NCBI GenBank assembly: GCA_017515595.1
Contig: JAFWFL010000038.1
Coordinates: 1-53,315 of the forward strand
DNA: 53,315 nt
Source of the DNA: Coriobacteriales bacterium
GTDB taxonomy: Bacteria > Actinomycetota > Coriobacteriia > Coriobacteriales > UMGS124
Direction of reading: 5' to 3'
Shown in pieces: positions 18,591-26,547 of the stretch (positions are counted from its first letter, which is position 1; each line of letters begins with the position of its first letter). The translations under genes and the position numbers were made by a program. The notes beneath the pieces were generated by a model that was not told where the DNA came from, did not search any database, and saw nothing but the letters and a program-made list of their open reading frames with translations.

Positions 18591-20147
18591 TTACTTACGG
18601 GCAGCAGCGGCTTTGCCGGCAAGAAGGCCAAGGTATACTGCGGGGCCTTGGTTGGAGCCGGGGGCAGCCATACCGTATACTTCGCCCGTGAAACCGCTGG
18701 CAGCGTTGCCGCCGGCATACAGGCCCTCAATGTGGGTTCCGTCGGGAGCCATAACGCAGCCATCAGTGTCAACACGTACGCCACCAACGCTGTTGAGAAC
18801 GCCGGTCTTGAGCTTTGCTGTATAGAACGGGGCGGTTGCGACCTTGCAGAGCGGAGCGCCTGCCTTGCCAAACTCGCTGTCTACGCCAGCCTCTACCTGG
18901 GCATTCCAATTGTCAACAGTCTCTTTGAGGGTAGCGGCATCAACACCCATATACTCGGCAACCTCGTCAAGGGTATCAAACTTGGCAAGAGCGATGCTGT
19001 CATCAGCAGCCGCCTCGTCAAGGTCTTCCTGTACGGTGGCAATGGGCTGGAAGCCATAGCAGAAGCCGCTCCAGAAACAGGTGGTTCCGGTATTCTTGAA
19101 GAATTCTACATGGTCCTGGTCAAACAGCGAGTATGCCCTGCCCTGGCCGTGTACCAGGTTGTTGCAGACAAAGAACTGCTGAGCGAGAGACTCGTTCATA
19201 AAGCGCACGCCCTTTTGGTTGATCCAAATGTTGCTGCCTTCCTGGCCGGCAACATTATTGACAACCGACATAACGGGAGCACCGTCAATGGTGAGCCACA
19301 TATTGGCGGCGCAAACGTTCTTTGCGCGGCCATGAATTGTCTTCTCGACCATGGTAATGGCGTCGCCGTCCTGACCAGCAGCACCAAGGTGACGCCACTT
19401 TCCAAGCTCAAGCTTGGTGTATTCTTCCATCATGTCGTCGTTCGATCCAATGCCGCCTGTGGCAAGGCAAACGGTGGGAGCCTTGTAGTCAATGAGCTTG
19501 CCCTCGGGAGTGCGGGCGCGTGCGCCAACGCAGGTATTCCCGTCCATAAGCAAGTCTACTGCAGGGGTCTCGAGAAGAGCCTCGATACCATAGTTTTCCT
19601 TGGCATAAGCGGAGAGGATCTCAATGGCTGAGGTTGCGTTGCCGCCCAGGTATCCGTGCATGCAGTGGTTACCGGTGCCTGCGTCGCCAATACCGGTGAA
19701 AATAACGCCCTTTTCGATAAGCCAGTTAATGTATTCGCCGGACTCATAGATGTAGTTCTTAAAAAGGTCGGCCCTAATGACACCGTGGCTCCACTGAAGC
19801 TCTTCTTCAAAGATTTTCTCGGGGTCGGCAGGCTCAAAGCCCTGCTCTTTCTGAAAATCATCACCGTTGCCAAAGATACCTTCAGCATAAAGCGAAGAAC
19901 CGCCAATAAAGCTGTTCTTCTCGAGCAGCACAATGTTGGTGCAGCCAAGCTCGGCCGCCTTAATGGCAGCGCAGTAACCGCACATACCGGCACCGGCAAC
20001 AACAAAGTCGCAGATAATCTCTTCATCAGCTGCTTCTACGGCAGGAGCTTCCTGCTCAGAAGCAAGAGCTGAAGAAACAACACCTACACTGGCAGCAGTC
20101 GCAGCAGCAGCGCCAACAAAAGCACGACGTGAAAGCGAAACAGACAT
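18591..20147 (-). CDS. Tat-exported FAD-dependent reductase (fumarate/urocanate reductase superfamily)
   Basis: 518 residues with AAGGA before the ATG. Twin-arginine signal SRRAFVG at residues 6-12 and an Ala-rich stretch with a likely cleavage after ALAS near 30. The Rossmann motif GAGMCGYCAA begins near 52, FAD_binding_2 segments follow (LEKNSFIGGSS; DGDAITM), and the C-terminal FAD motif is HIEGLYAGGNAASGFTGEVYG. The region where true fumarate reductases have a His pair reads KTGVLNSVGGVRVD, so fumarate is unlikely. There is no FMN-binding or cytochrome domain in cis, so electrons must come from a separate carrier. It is convergent with the LuxR-type regulator. Substrate unknown. Confidence 0.92.
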   Translation of the reverse strand: MSVSLSRRAFVGAAAATAASVGVVSSALASEQEAPAVEAADEEIICDFVVAGAGMCGYCAAIKAAELGCTNIVLLEKNSFIGGSSLYAEGIFGNGDDFQKEQGFEPADPEKIFEEELQWSHGVIRADLFKNYIYESGEYINWLIEKGVIFTGIGDAGTGNHCMHGYLGGNATSAIEILSAYAKENYGIEALLETPAVDLLMDGNTCVGARARTPEGKLIDYKAPTVCLATGGIGSNDDMMEEYTKLELGKWRHLGAAGQDGDAITMVEKTIHGRAKNVCAANMWLTIDGAPVMSVVNNVAGQEGSNIWINQKGVRFMNESLAQQFFVCNNLVHGQGRAYSLFDQDHVEFFKNTGTTCFWSGFCYGFQPIATVQEDLDEAAADDSIALAKFDTLDEVAEYMGVDAATLKETVDNWNAQVEAGVDSEFGKAGAPLCKVATAPFYTAKLKTGVLNSVGGVRVDTDGCVMAPDGTHIEGLYAGGNAASGFTGEVYGMAAPGSNQGPAVYLGLLAGKAAAARK

Positions 20148-20520
20148 GTAAAATCCTTTCTAACAGCCAATTTGTAAAAGGTAACGCGGGGTAAAAGAGG
20201 AAAACCACCTGCCCCTGACGCTTGCGCCCCTGACACTTGCGGAGGCTTGGTGATTCAAACCATATACAAAATGCATTATTTGTCTATCGCCGGTACGTTG
20301 ATATTGATCACCGCAATGGTGAGGTACATGCATTACCTGGTATTATCATCAGCGTAAGAATGTCTTGAGACAGACAACGACTCGCAAAATACCTACTGCC
20401 GGCTGGCCAAAAAGATTCTCGATTGTGCAAAACACTTCTTGTAACAACGGAGACGCACAAAGAGCAGCACCTCGCAGAGTGCCGCAGATATGGTGCCAAA
20501 GGTTGCGCCATTGCATATCC
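20148..20520. promoter_or_regulatory. Upstream region of flavoprotein with 15-bp tandem repeat
   Basis: Gene-free. 20211-20225 and 20226-20240 are tandem copies of GCCCCTGACRCTTGC, 64-93 bp before the flavoprotein start, a possible activator site. CACCGCAATGGTG near 20311 is a further small dyad. The right side shares sequence with the flank of the second MITE-like copy. Confidence 0.4.
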
Positions 20521-20714
20521 TTCGTGCATGAAAAACTTCCTTTTATGACAACTTAAATGCGTTTGAGTTGTCATTTTCTCTCCATTGAGCTCCTCATGCC
20601 GAGAAGCCCGTGCTTTTGACCTGCGCTTTCTTCTCGGCATAGAATCGCACAGCTCTCCGCATGACAACTCAAATGCGTTTGAGTTGTCATGAAACGAAGA
20701 ATTTCATGCACGAA
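20521..20714. mobile_element. MITE-like palindromic element, copy 1
   Basis: 194 bp with terminal inverted repeats beginning TTCGTGCATGAAA. It contains three hairpins: TGACAACTT..GAGTTGTCA, the REP-like ATGCCGAGAAG..CTTCTCGGCAT (20596-20640), and ATGACAACTC..GAGTTGTCAT (20661-20690). No open frame. A second copy lies at 22595-22787; the two bracket tetR and the CPBP gene. Confidence 0.7.
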
Positions 20715-20841
20715 GGTGGTTTACGGACGATCTGTCAGGGGGGTTTCTCGGCATGCTATGTATAAAAGACTCTGTATACGTCATGAAAACCACTATTTCG
20801 ATGCCTGTTTGAGAATACCGTTGTCCCGCTCAGAAACTTTC

Positions 20842-20898
20842 TTGACAAAACAGTCACCTCGTAATATTATAACGGGTGTTATAATATTACGAGGTGAC
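20842..20898 (+). promoter_or_regulatory. Promoter overlapped by a perfect 21-bp inverted-repeat operator
   Basis: TTGACA (20842-20847), 17 bp, TATTAT (20865-20870). The arms 20853-20873 and 20878-20898 are exact reverse complements with a 4-bp centre, covering the -10 box. GAGGTG at 20891, within the right arm, is also the ribosome site of the TetR gene. Classic autorepression layout. Confidence 0.85.
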
Positions 20899-20902
20899 TT
20901 CG

Positions 20903-21451
20903 ATGTCAAAGAAACCAACGACAACAAGAGAGGCTATGATAGAAGGAGCTTTCCAGCTGGTCCGCCAAAAAGGCCATGAGTTTCTGACCGCAAGAAACCT
21001 TGCCGCTTTCCTTGGCTGTTCCACACAGCCCATCATGTATCAGTTCCCCAATCTGGATACCCTGAAAGATTTAACATATCAAAGAGCTGATGAATTCCAT
21101 ACCAAATACCTGCTGGCAGACAATGATCTTTTGGAGATAGGGCTTAGGTACATCCGGTTTGCAAAAGAAGAACCGCGGCTGTTTAGATTTCTTTTTCAAT
21201 CCGGCCGCTTCTCCGGATTCAGTCTGGAAGATTTGATTCGATCCCCAGAAACAGCAGAAATCCTTACTGCAGTGAGTACAGAAGAAGGGCTCGCGTTGGA
21301 TGACGCCGTTATCTTTTTTGAACCTTTGGCAGCCGCTGTTCATGGTTATGCCAGCCTGATTGCAAACAACGCAATGAAATATGACCCTGACGTAATTAAA
21401 AATGCGCTGACCATGCTGGCTGAAGGATTAGAGAGGACAGAGTTAAAATGA
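20903..21451 (+). CDS. TetR/AcrR family repressor
   Basis: 182 residues from ATG 20903; GTG 20894 is open but lies inside the operator and ribosome site. The N-terminal helix-turn-helix is FLTARNLAAFLGCSTQPIMY near residues 30-49. The rest is the alpha-helical ligand domain, including YIRFAKEEPRLFRFLFQ, a pattern of the WHG-type TetR C-terminal family. It overlaps the CPBP gene by four bases (ATGA), so both are one operon under a self-regulated promoter. It probably represses itself and the protease gene until an unknown inducer binds. Confidence 0.9.
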   Translation: MSKKPTTTREAMIEGAFQLVRQKGHEFLTARNLAAFLGCSTQPIMYQFPNLDTLKDLTYQRADEFHTKYLLADNDLLEIGLRYIRFAKEEPRLFRFLFQSGRFSGFSLEDLIRSPETAEILTAVSTEEGLALDDAVIFFEPLAAAVHGYASLIANNAMKYDPDVIKNALTMLAEGLERTELK

Positions 21452-22182
21452 TGAAGCTATATAAAAAGAGCGAGATTATGTTCGCAATCCTGTGGATTGT
21501 GATCTATACCGTAAGCATGGGGATCCTGCGAAATCTTGGAGATGACAGCCCTTGGATGATGCTGGGCTTGATTGTGATCTCCGTATTGATGTTTGTGTTC
21601 GTATGGAAGAACAGCTTCATGGAGAAATACGGCTTGGCCGGCTGGGCAAAGAATAGCAGGGCCATGCTGTGGTTTATTCCTTTATGGATTATCGCCAGTT
21701 GCAACCTCTGGGGCGGAATTTCGCCGGAGTATCCGCTTCCAGGGCTTATCTTTGCTGCAGTATCGATGGCGTTTGTTGGTTTTGCCGAGGAGCTCATCTT
21801 CAGGGGCTTCCTGTTTAAAGCAATGCTAAAAGACAGTAATGTAAAAGCAGCAATCATTGTCTCCTCAGTAACGTTTGGTCTGGGACACATCATAAATCTC
21901 TTCACGGGACACGATCTGGTCTCAACGCTTATGCAGGTGGTCTTCGCCATTGCTGTTGGTTTTGTCTTCACCATGGCCTATTACAAGGGTGGCAGCCTGC
22001 TTCCTTGCATCCTGGCACACAGCCTAACTGACATATTTGCCGTGTTCGCAAATAATGAGGTATCTTTTCAACTGAATGTGATCACTCACGCCATAATAAT
22101 TATCCTGGCAATCGCCTACGGTATATATCTTGCAAAGCATGTCGAAACACCGCTTATCAACCGTCTAAATTATCAGAAGTAA
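21448..22182 (+). CDS. CPBP family intramembrane metalloprotease
   Basis: 244 residues with about seven membrane helices. Family motifs are present in order: EELIFRGFLFKAML (EExxxR), FGLGHIINLF (second conserved His) and HSLTDIFAVF (third His region). The group includes CAAX prenyl-protease-like enzymes and bacteriocin self-immunity proteins. It is translationally coupled to the TetR gene and bracketed by MITE-like elements, so it may have moved as a cassette. An immunity or signalling-peptide role is possible, but no bacteriocin gene is nearby. Confidence 0.9.
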   Translation: MMKLYKKSEIMFAILWIVIYTVSMGILRNLGDDSPWMMLGLIVISVLMFVFVWKNSFMEKYGLAGWAKNSRAMLWFIPLWIIASCNLWGGISPEYPLPGLIFAAVSMAFVGFAEELIFRGFLFKAMLKDSNVKAAIIVSSVTFGLGHIINLFTGHDLVSTLMQVVFAIAVGFVFTMAYYKGGSLLPCILAHSLTDIFAVFANNEVSFQLNVITHAIIIILAIAYGIYLAKHVETPLINRLNYQK

Positions 22183-22283
22183 AATGCAGCCAATTCGCAG
22201 GAGTGTTTTTTGCAAGACCTTTTTGCAAAAAAGGTGCAGACAAATACAACTTTGTTGCCACGGATTTCATAAAGCATCCAGCG

Positions 22284-22490
22284 CTGGAAATACGCTCAAA
22301 GAGGAACTTGCTGGGATTCAAGATCGAACTGTCGCAAAATTTGCGACAGCTGCAGCAAATAATTATATTTATCAAACAGTTCTTTTTCTCCCAAACATTA
22401 AATTATTCTCCCAAAACATATTCCATTTTGGGAGATTTTGGGAGATAGGCCAGTTCTTTTAGAAGGTTTATTCAAAGCCAGATAGACTCA
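22284..22490 (+). pseudogene. RhuM crumb followed by duplicated fic upstream region
   Basis: 22284-22356 reads LKEELAGIQDRTVAKFAT, matching the RhuM fragment at 14875. 22387-22490 then repeats the TCTCCCAAA-rich upstream region of fic (3420-3518) without the gene. Pure debris, but it shows how blocks are shuffled. Confidence 0.65.
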
Positions 22491-22594
22491 GAACATTAAT
22501 TATTTAGTAACGTACCCTGGCAATAGCAATCATCATTGCTGGCGGAAGAGTCCAAAGCAGACATGGTGCCAAAGATTGTGCCATTGCATATCCA

Positions 22595-22787
22595 TCGTGC
22601 ATGAGAATCTTCCTTTTGTGACAACTTAAATGCGTTTGAGTTGTCATTTTCTCTTCATTGAGCTCCTCATGCCGAGAAGCCCGTGCTTCTGACCTGCGCT
22701 TTCTTCTCGGCATGAAATCACACAGCTCTCCGAATGACTACTCAAATGCGTTTGAGTAGTCATAAAAGGAAGTTTTTCATGCACGAA
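22595..22787. mobile_element. MITE-like palindromic element, copy 2
   Basis: 193 bp, same layout as 20521-20714. Its third hairpin reads ATGACTACTC..GAGTAGTCAT (22734-22763): the A-T pair of copy 1 is T-A here, so the stem is kept. A partial flank-like third copy is at about 23529-23572. Confidence 0.7.
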
Positions 22788-22823
22788 AGCGGTTTCAGGG
22801 CAATCTGTTGGGGAGCTTCTGTG

Positions 22824-23444
22824 CTATCGAAGATGTTCGTTTTCTGCACGGCGGCGTTCGTAGGTAAGCGTTGCAAGAGCACCGATTCCTAATGCCACTG
22901 ATGCTGCCGAGAGTTCATGGGATGGGGTTGGCTCCTCTGCAGGTTCCGGTTCTGCAGAAGCATCATTAAGCGGTTCGGGAGCCTCGTATTCGTACTCTTT
23001 GAGCAGAGCCTCCGCTATTTCTGTCGCATCAGCACAATAGGTGGCACAACGCCCCCAAGGGTCTATCCCAGCAGGAACTGTTTCTTGAGGGTTTTCTTTG
23101 GCTGCGTCATAACCGCCAAGCAAAAGTTCCCGGCATAATGTTGAACCGTTTCTTTCTGAAAACAGACGGTGAAGTTCCTTAGCAGCAGATTCGGCTCTTC
23201 CGTCACAAGAGTCGTCAAGCGGAGAAGAAAACCCGAGCGCCTGACCTAATACCAAAGCAGATACCGCAATTGCCCCGCAGGTATCGCCATGATTTATTCC
23301 TAATCCAAGGGCAGATACCATCCTGGCAGCTGCATCTTCAGACATACCAAGCATCTCGTGCCAGAATAATGCGAGGCATTGCGAACAGTGATATCCCTTA
23401 TCAAGCAAGTCTGCAAACTCTGCTTCCAATTGTTCGTGTATCAC
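22824..23444 (-). CDS. C_GCAxxG_C_C family protein with C-terminal membrane anchor
   Basis: 206 residues from a GTG at 23444 (preceded by AAAGG); the frame opens 62 codons earlier, but that part overlaps repeat flank. Motifs: YHCSQC near residue 18, NHGDTCGAI near 50, LCRELLLGG near 100 and GRCATYC near 128, the spaced cysteines of this redox-disulphide family. After them comes a Pro/Glu linker and a single hydrophobic helix (SVALGIGALATL) followed by YERRR, resembling a membrane anchor at the extreme C-terminus. The normal family is soluble and about 140 residues, so the anchored tail is unusual. The 5641 homologue lacks it. Confidence 0.75.
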   Translation of the reverse strand: MIHEQLEAEFADLLDKGYHCSQCLALFWHEMLGMSEDAAARMVSALGLGINHGDTCGAIAVSALVLGQALGFSSPLDDSCDGRAESAAKELHRLFSERNGSTLCRELLLGGYDAAKENPQETVPAGIDPWGRCATYCADATEIAEALLKEYEYEAPEPLNDASAEPEPAEEPTPSHELSAASVALGIGALATLTYERRRAENEHLR

Positions 23445-23595
23445 GCCAATACCTTTCTGTCTGTATATATGCCGCAAAAATGATAGCTTGGATGCTCTCT
23501 GCCGGCTATTAAGTTTGCCGCACCTGCTCAAAAAGTCCAAAGCCGACATTGTGCCATTGCATATCCTTCGTGATACGCTTGTGATACGTATAATC

Positions 23596-23865
23596 TTATA
23601 CAACAGCTCTTTGAGGAATAATGCCTGCAAATATTACTTCGTCGGATTCGTCATCGTAGGTGTATATTATCAAGAACACGCCAATAGGGACTTTTCTGGC
23701 ATTTGAACCAAAACGATTGGATAAAGAAAATCGAATGCATGGTGAACCATGAGAGGGGAATGTTTCTATACCTTCTAGCACTCGGTCTAAAAGATCAAGG
23801 TCAAGCTGCTCTTCAAAGGCTGCTACATCAGCAATAAAACCATCGCTGTATTTTATACTGCGCAT
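23596..23865 (-). CDS. RelE/ParE-type toxin
   Basis: 89 residues. MRSIKYSDGFIADVAAF at the start and VGVFLIIYTYDDE-like core strands (here IGVFLIIYTYDDESDEVIF) fit the RelE/ParE fold; RFGSNARKVP carries basic residues in the active region. Its start overlaps the antitoxin gene by 13 bp, the usual coupling. Such toxins cut mRNA at the ribosome or poison gyrase; which applies here is not clear. Confidence 0.8.
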   Translation of the reverse strand: MRSIKYSDGFIADVAAFEEQLDLDLLDRVLEGIETFPSHGSPCIRFSLSNRFGSNARKVPIGVFLIIYTYDDESDEVIFAGIIPQRAVV

Positions 23866-24149
23866 GAGGCAGCCTTTCTGCGTTCAACCTCTTCAAACAT
23901 CTCTTTTCTTGATGTTACATAATGTCCTGTTTCAATATCATGTTTGGCACGGTCAAGTATAAAAGCAAGCTGAGCTTCCTGAGCCGCTTCTGCACGTTCT
24001 TGTGCAATACGGTCTTCAAAAGCTTTCTCTGAAGTAAAAATCCAAGCGCCTCGGCCGTTTTCTGTAATATGCACTATGTTATTAAGCGCTTCATCTTTTA
24101 TAGTTTGTGGCTCTTTTGAAAGAGCGGTAATGGGAAATATAATTGCCAT
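23853..24149 (-). CDS. Phd/YefM-like antitoxin
   Basis: 98 residues from ATG 24149, with GAGGAG upstream; an ATG eight codons earlier lacks a site. The N-terminal IFPITALSKEPQTIKDEALN followed by IVHITENGRGAWIFTSEKAFE is the Phd/YefM DNA-binding and dimer fold. The tail is helical and charged, as needed to wrap the toxin. Upstream DNA has an ATAAT..ATTAT dyad at about 24171-24186 that may be its operator. Confidence 0.82.
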   Translation of the reverse strand: MAIIFPITALSKEPQTIKDEALNNIVHITENGRGAWIFTSEKAFEDRIAQERAEAAQEAQLAFILDRAKHDIETGHYVTSRKEMFEEVERRKAASCAV

Positions 24150-24173
24150 AGAGTTCTCCTCATACTCTGCCAA

Positions 24174-24663
24174 TAATATGACTATTATCTGATTATAGAG
24201 TAGTACTAAATAGGATCATTGTCAATCACGCTACAAATTACAGATAAGTGTGACTTACCTGGATACGTCTCACAAGAACCGTCCTCGTGATACGTGTTGA
24301 CAGAGAGCTTCTATTCACAGGGGTAGTAAGAGTTGGGATACAATACCTGTTTGGACTCGTGAATACTCTCCGACTGCTTAAGATACAAGGATACGGTTGC
24401 TCGGAAACTGCTTTCTGCTTCAAATACAAGGATACGGTTTCTCAAATCTGGTTCGACATTACCATATCTTTTAATATCCGCAGGTAAATAACTTGTCTCA
24501 TAAGGCAAGGGCTTCTCAGCAAGGGAAATAAGCAACCGTATCCTTGTATTTGAAGCAGCTAGGGTGATCTGTCCGGCTATATCATACAGTTGAGGGTATA
24601 AGTTCCTTACTAACATTGTGTTTCAGTTGTTCAAGTGTTACTATCTTTAAGTGTTCTTTTAGT
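24174..24663. repeat. Gene-free region with a perfect 25-bp inverted repeat
   Basis: 24415-24439 and 24534-24558 are exact reverse complements (core ATACAAGGATACGGTT), 94 bp apart; a third direct partial copy is at 24382-24404. No supported gene; a frame on the minus strand (24311-24616) has no recognisable features. Possibly a decayed non-autonomous element. Confidence 0.55.
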
Positions 24664-24691
24664 CATGGTTAAACCTTACGGTTTGGCCATG
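24664..24691. promoter_or_regulatory. Dyad upstream of flavoprotein 24751
   Basis: CATGG-tt-AAACC-ttac-GGTTT-gg-CCATG, symmetric over 28 bp, 60 bp before the start codon. Candidate regulator site. Confidence 0.45.
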
Positions 24692-24750
24692 GTCTCGGCG
24701 TTCAGGCTACATGGCCTGGTAAAAGTTCGCAGTATGAGAAAGGGAATGCT

Positions 24751-26352
24751 ATGAAACTCGATCGTCGATCCTTCATTCAGGGCAGCGCTGTTATGGGCGG
24801 AGCAATGATGCTTGGAGGTGCAGTGGCCCCCGCTTTAGCCGAGCAGATCCCGGCTCCCAAGGACTACATGGCCGCTCCCGAGCCAATTGGTGATGATCAG
24901 ATTTCTGAGACATTCGAGGCTGAACTTGTTATCATTGGCGCCGGTGCATCCGGCTCAGTTGCCTGTGCCACCGCGGCTGAGAACGGCGCGAGCGTCATAG
25001 TACTCCAAAAGGCCGAGTGCGTCTTCACTCACGGCTCCGGCTTTGCAGCCTGCGGCACCAAGATTCAGGCCGAGAAGGGCATCGAGACACCTGATCCCTG
25101 GAAGGTCCTTGGCGACATCGCACGTGAGGCCGGTGCAAACTTGGGCAAGTGGGAGGTTCTCAAACTCTGGGCAGACTACGGCGCTGAGATGGGCGACTGG
25201 CTTGTTGACAAGTTCGAAGATTCCGAGTACGGCCCCTTCCTTATTGACGGTGGTTCAGAGTTCTCCGAGCCTTGGAACCGCAACTATCCCGTTCCCCACC
25301 TGCCCCGCGGCACAAAGGTCGGTACGGGCAATATCATGGCCATCTGCACAGCTCTTGTTGACGAAGCCGTTGCTACGGGTCTTGTAGACGTCAAGTACGA
25401 GACTCCTGCTGTTCAGCTGCGCCAGGACGAGTCCGGCCGCGTGACCGGCGTTATCGCCAAGAATCCTGATGGCAACTACATCCTCTGCAACGCCACAAAG
25501 GGCGTCATCATCGCCGCTGGTGGTTATGAGGGCAACGCCAAAATGCGTGAAGATTTTCTCGGCCAGGCAATAGGTCTCGGCGTGGGCTACTCACGTCCCG
25601 AACTCACCCAGGGAGACGGCATTCTGATGGCCATCTGGGCAGGCGGACGCATCCAGCGTCTCCCCCACTGCTCCAACATCCATTATGACCCGGGTATCCT
25701 GGTTCCCACCCAAAAGGGCACCACAATCCCGTGGCTGCGCGTCAACAAGCTGGGCAAGCGCTTCTCGAACGAGGATGTTTGCTATGACTCCGTCTGGGCT
25801 CAAGACATTCGCCAGCCCGGTTGCATGCACTATCAGATCTTCGATGACAATTATCTTGAGGATCTCCCCAACATTGGCAAGGGTATGACCCAGTACGGCA
25901 AGTGGGAGACCCTGGTTCCCGATGGCGTTGCAAACGGTGATATCTACTGCGCCGACACCATTGAGCAACTGGCCGAGATGATTGAGGTGCCTGTAGAGAA
26001 CTTTGTGGCAACCGTTGAGCGCTATAACGAGCTCGCCGACATCGACGCCGAGTACGAGCCTGACTTTGGCAAGCTTGCCTACAAGGTCAAGAAGATTCAG
26101 AAGCCTCCGTTCTACGCAATCCCGCGTCAGGCTACCTGCCTCACCTCGCTCTCCGGCTTGGAGATCGACGGTAACCTGCATGTTCTCAACGCTGACAACG
26201 AGCCTATCCCCGGCCTCTTTGCCTGCGGCAACAGCTCGGGCAACTTCTTTGGCGGCGTGTACCAAAGCATGTCCACCCCATGCATGAGCATTGGCCGTGC
26301 CTTTGTAACCGCCCGTGTCGCTGCATGGAGAGCGCTGGGCATCGACAAGTAA
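24751..26352 (+). CDS. Tat-exported FAD-dependent reductase (fumarate/urocanate reductase superfamily)
   Basis: 533 residues with AAAGGGA before the ATG. Twin-arginine signal DRRSFIQG at residues 4-11, likely cleavage after PALA near 30. Rossmann motif IIGAGASGSVA near 61-71; GDGILMAIWAGG in the middle; IPGLFACGNSSGNFFGGVYQ at the C-terminal FAD site. The fumarate-type His pair is replaced (ATCLTSLSGLEID), so another acceptor is expected. G+C is higher here than in neighbouring repeats. A single transcription unit with a strong terminator directly after. No cognate membrane regulator is adjacent. Confidence 0.93.
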   Translation: MKLDRRSFIQGSAVMGGAMMLGGAVAPALAEQIPAPKDYMAAPEPIGDDQISETFEAELVIIGAGASGSVACATAAENGASVIVLQKAECVFTHGSGFAACGTKIQAEKGIETPDPWKVLGDIAREAGANLGKWEVLKLWADYGAEMGDWLVDKFEDSEYGPFLIDGGSEFSEPWNRNYPVPHLPRGTKVGTGNIMAICTALVDEAVATGLVDVKYETPAVQLRQDESGRVTGVIAKNPDGNYILCNATKGVIIAAGGYEGNAKMREDFLGQAIGLGVGYSRPELTQGDGILMAIWAGGRIQRLPHCSNIHYDPGILVPTQKGTTIPWLRVNKLGKRFSNEDVCYDSVWAQDIRQPGCMHYQIFDDNYLEDLPNIGKGMTQYGKWETLVPDGVANGDIYCADTIEQLAEMIEVPVENFVATVERYNELADIDAEYEPDFGKLAYKVKKIQKPPFYAIPRQATCLTSLSGLEIDGNLHVLNADNEPIPGLFACGNSSGNFFGGVYQSMSTPCMSIGRAFVTARVAAWRALGIDK

Positions 26353-26419
26353 CCCTTTCATGTGCACCCCGGCGTGATACTCTAAACAGATGTCTCGCCG
26401 GGATCTCATATACCAAAAA

Positions 26420-26452
26420 CCTGCCAAAAGCCTGAGTTTTGGCAGGTTTTTT
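26420..26452 (+). terminator. Rho-independent terminator of flavoprotein 24751
   Basis: CCTGCCAAAA / TTTTGGCAGG perfect 10-bp stem followed by TTTTTT. Confidence 0.9.
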
Positions 26453-26455
26453 ACA

Positions 26456-26487
26456 TGCCGAGAAGCCCGCGCGGGTTTCTCGGCATT
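26456..26487. repeat. REP-like hairpin GCCGAGAAGCCC..GGGTTTCTCGGC
   Basis: ATGCCGAGAA-gCCCG-cg-CGGGt-TTCTCGGCAT, 15 paired positions. One of the best members of the window-wide family (others at 20596, 22669, 37442, 43176). Confidence 0.75.
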
Positions 26488-26500
26488 TACTGTTATATGA

Positions 26501-26535
26501 GAATCTGCCTAAGGCGCTGGCCTTTTGGCAGATTC
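26501..26535 (-). terminator. Terminator hairpin after flavoprotein 26548
   Basis: GAATCTGCC / GGCAGATTC stem with an inner AAGG/CCTT stem, just after the stop on the minus strand. The same hairpin follows the paralogue (37490-37524). Confidence 0.6.
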
Positions 26536-26547
26536 ACACTGCGTGTC

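Noticed and set aside
18648-19631. 327-residue plus-strand frame
   Set aside because: It is antisense to the Tat flavoprotein at 18591, with no ribosome site or family features; an artefact of codon bias.
2141-22350. CTGTCGCAAAATTTGCGACAG palindrome as a dispersed operator (2141, 14921, 16549, 22328)
   Set aside because: In all copies it lies in remnants of the RhuM frame and reads as VAKFAT codons; the repeat is explained by shared gene debris.
24311-24616. 101-residue minus-strand frame as a transposase fragment
   Set aside because: No transposase motif is visible and the region is dominated by inverted repeats.
24751-26352. Naming the flavoproteins as fumarate reductase (frdA) or urocanate reductase (urdA)
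   Set aside because: The FAD fold is clear but substrate residues do not match the fumarate pattern and no FMN-binding domain is present; family-level naming only.
25591-26427. 278-residue minus-strand frame
   Set aside because: Antisense shadow of the flavoprotein at 24751.
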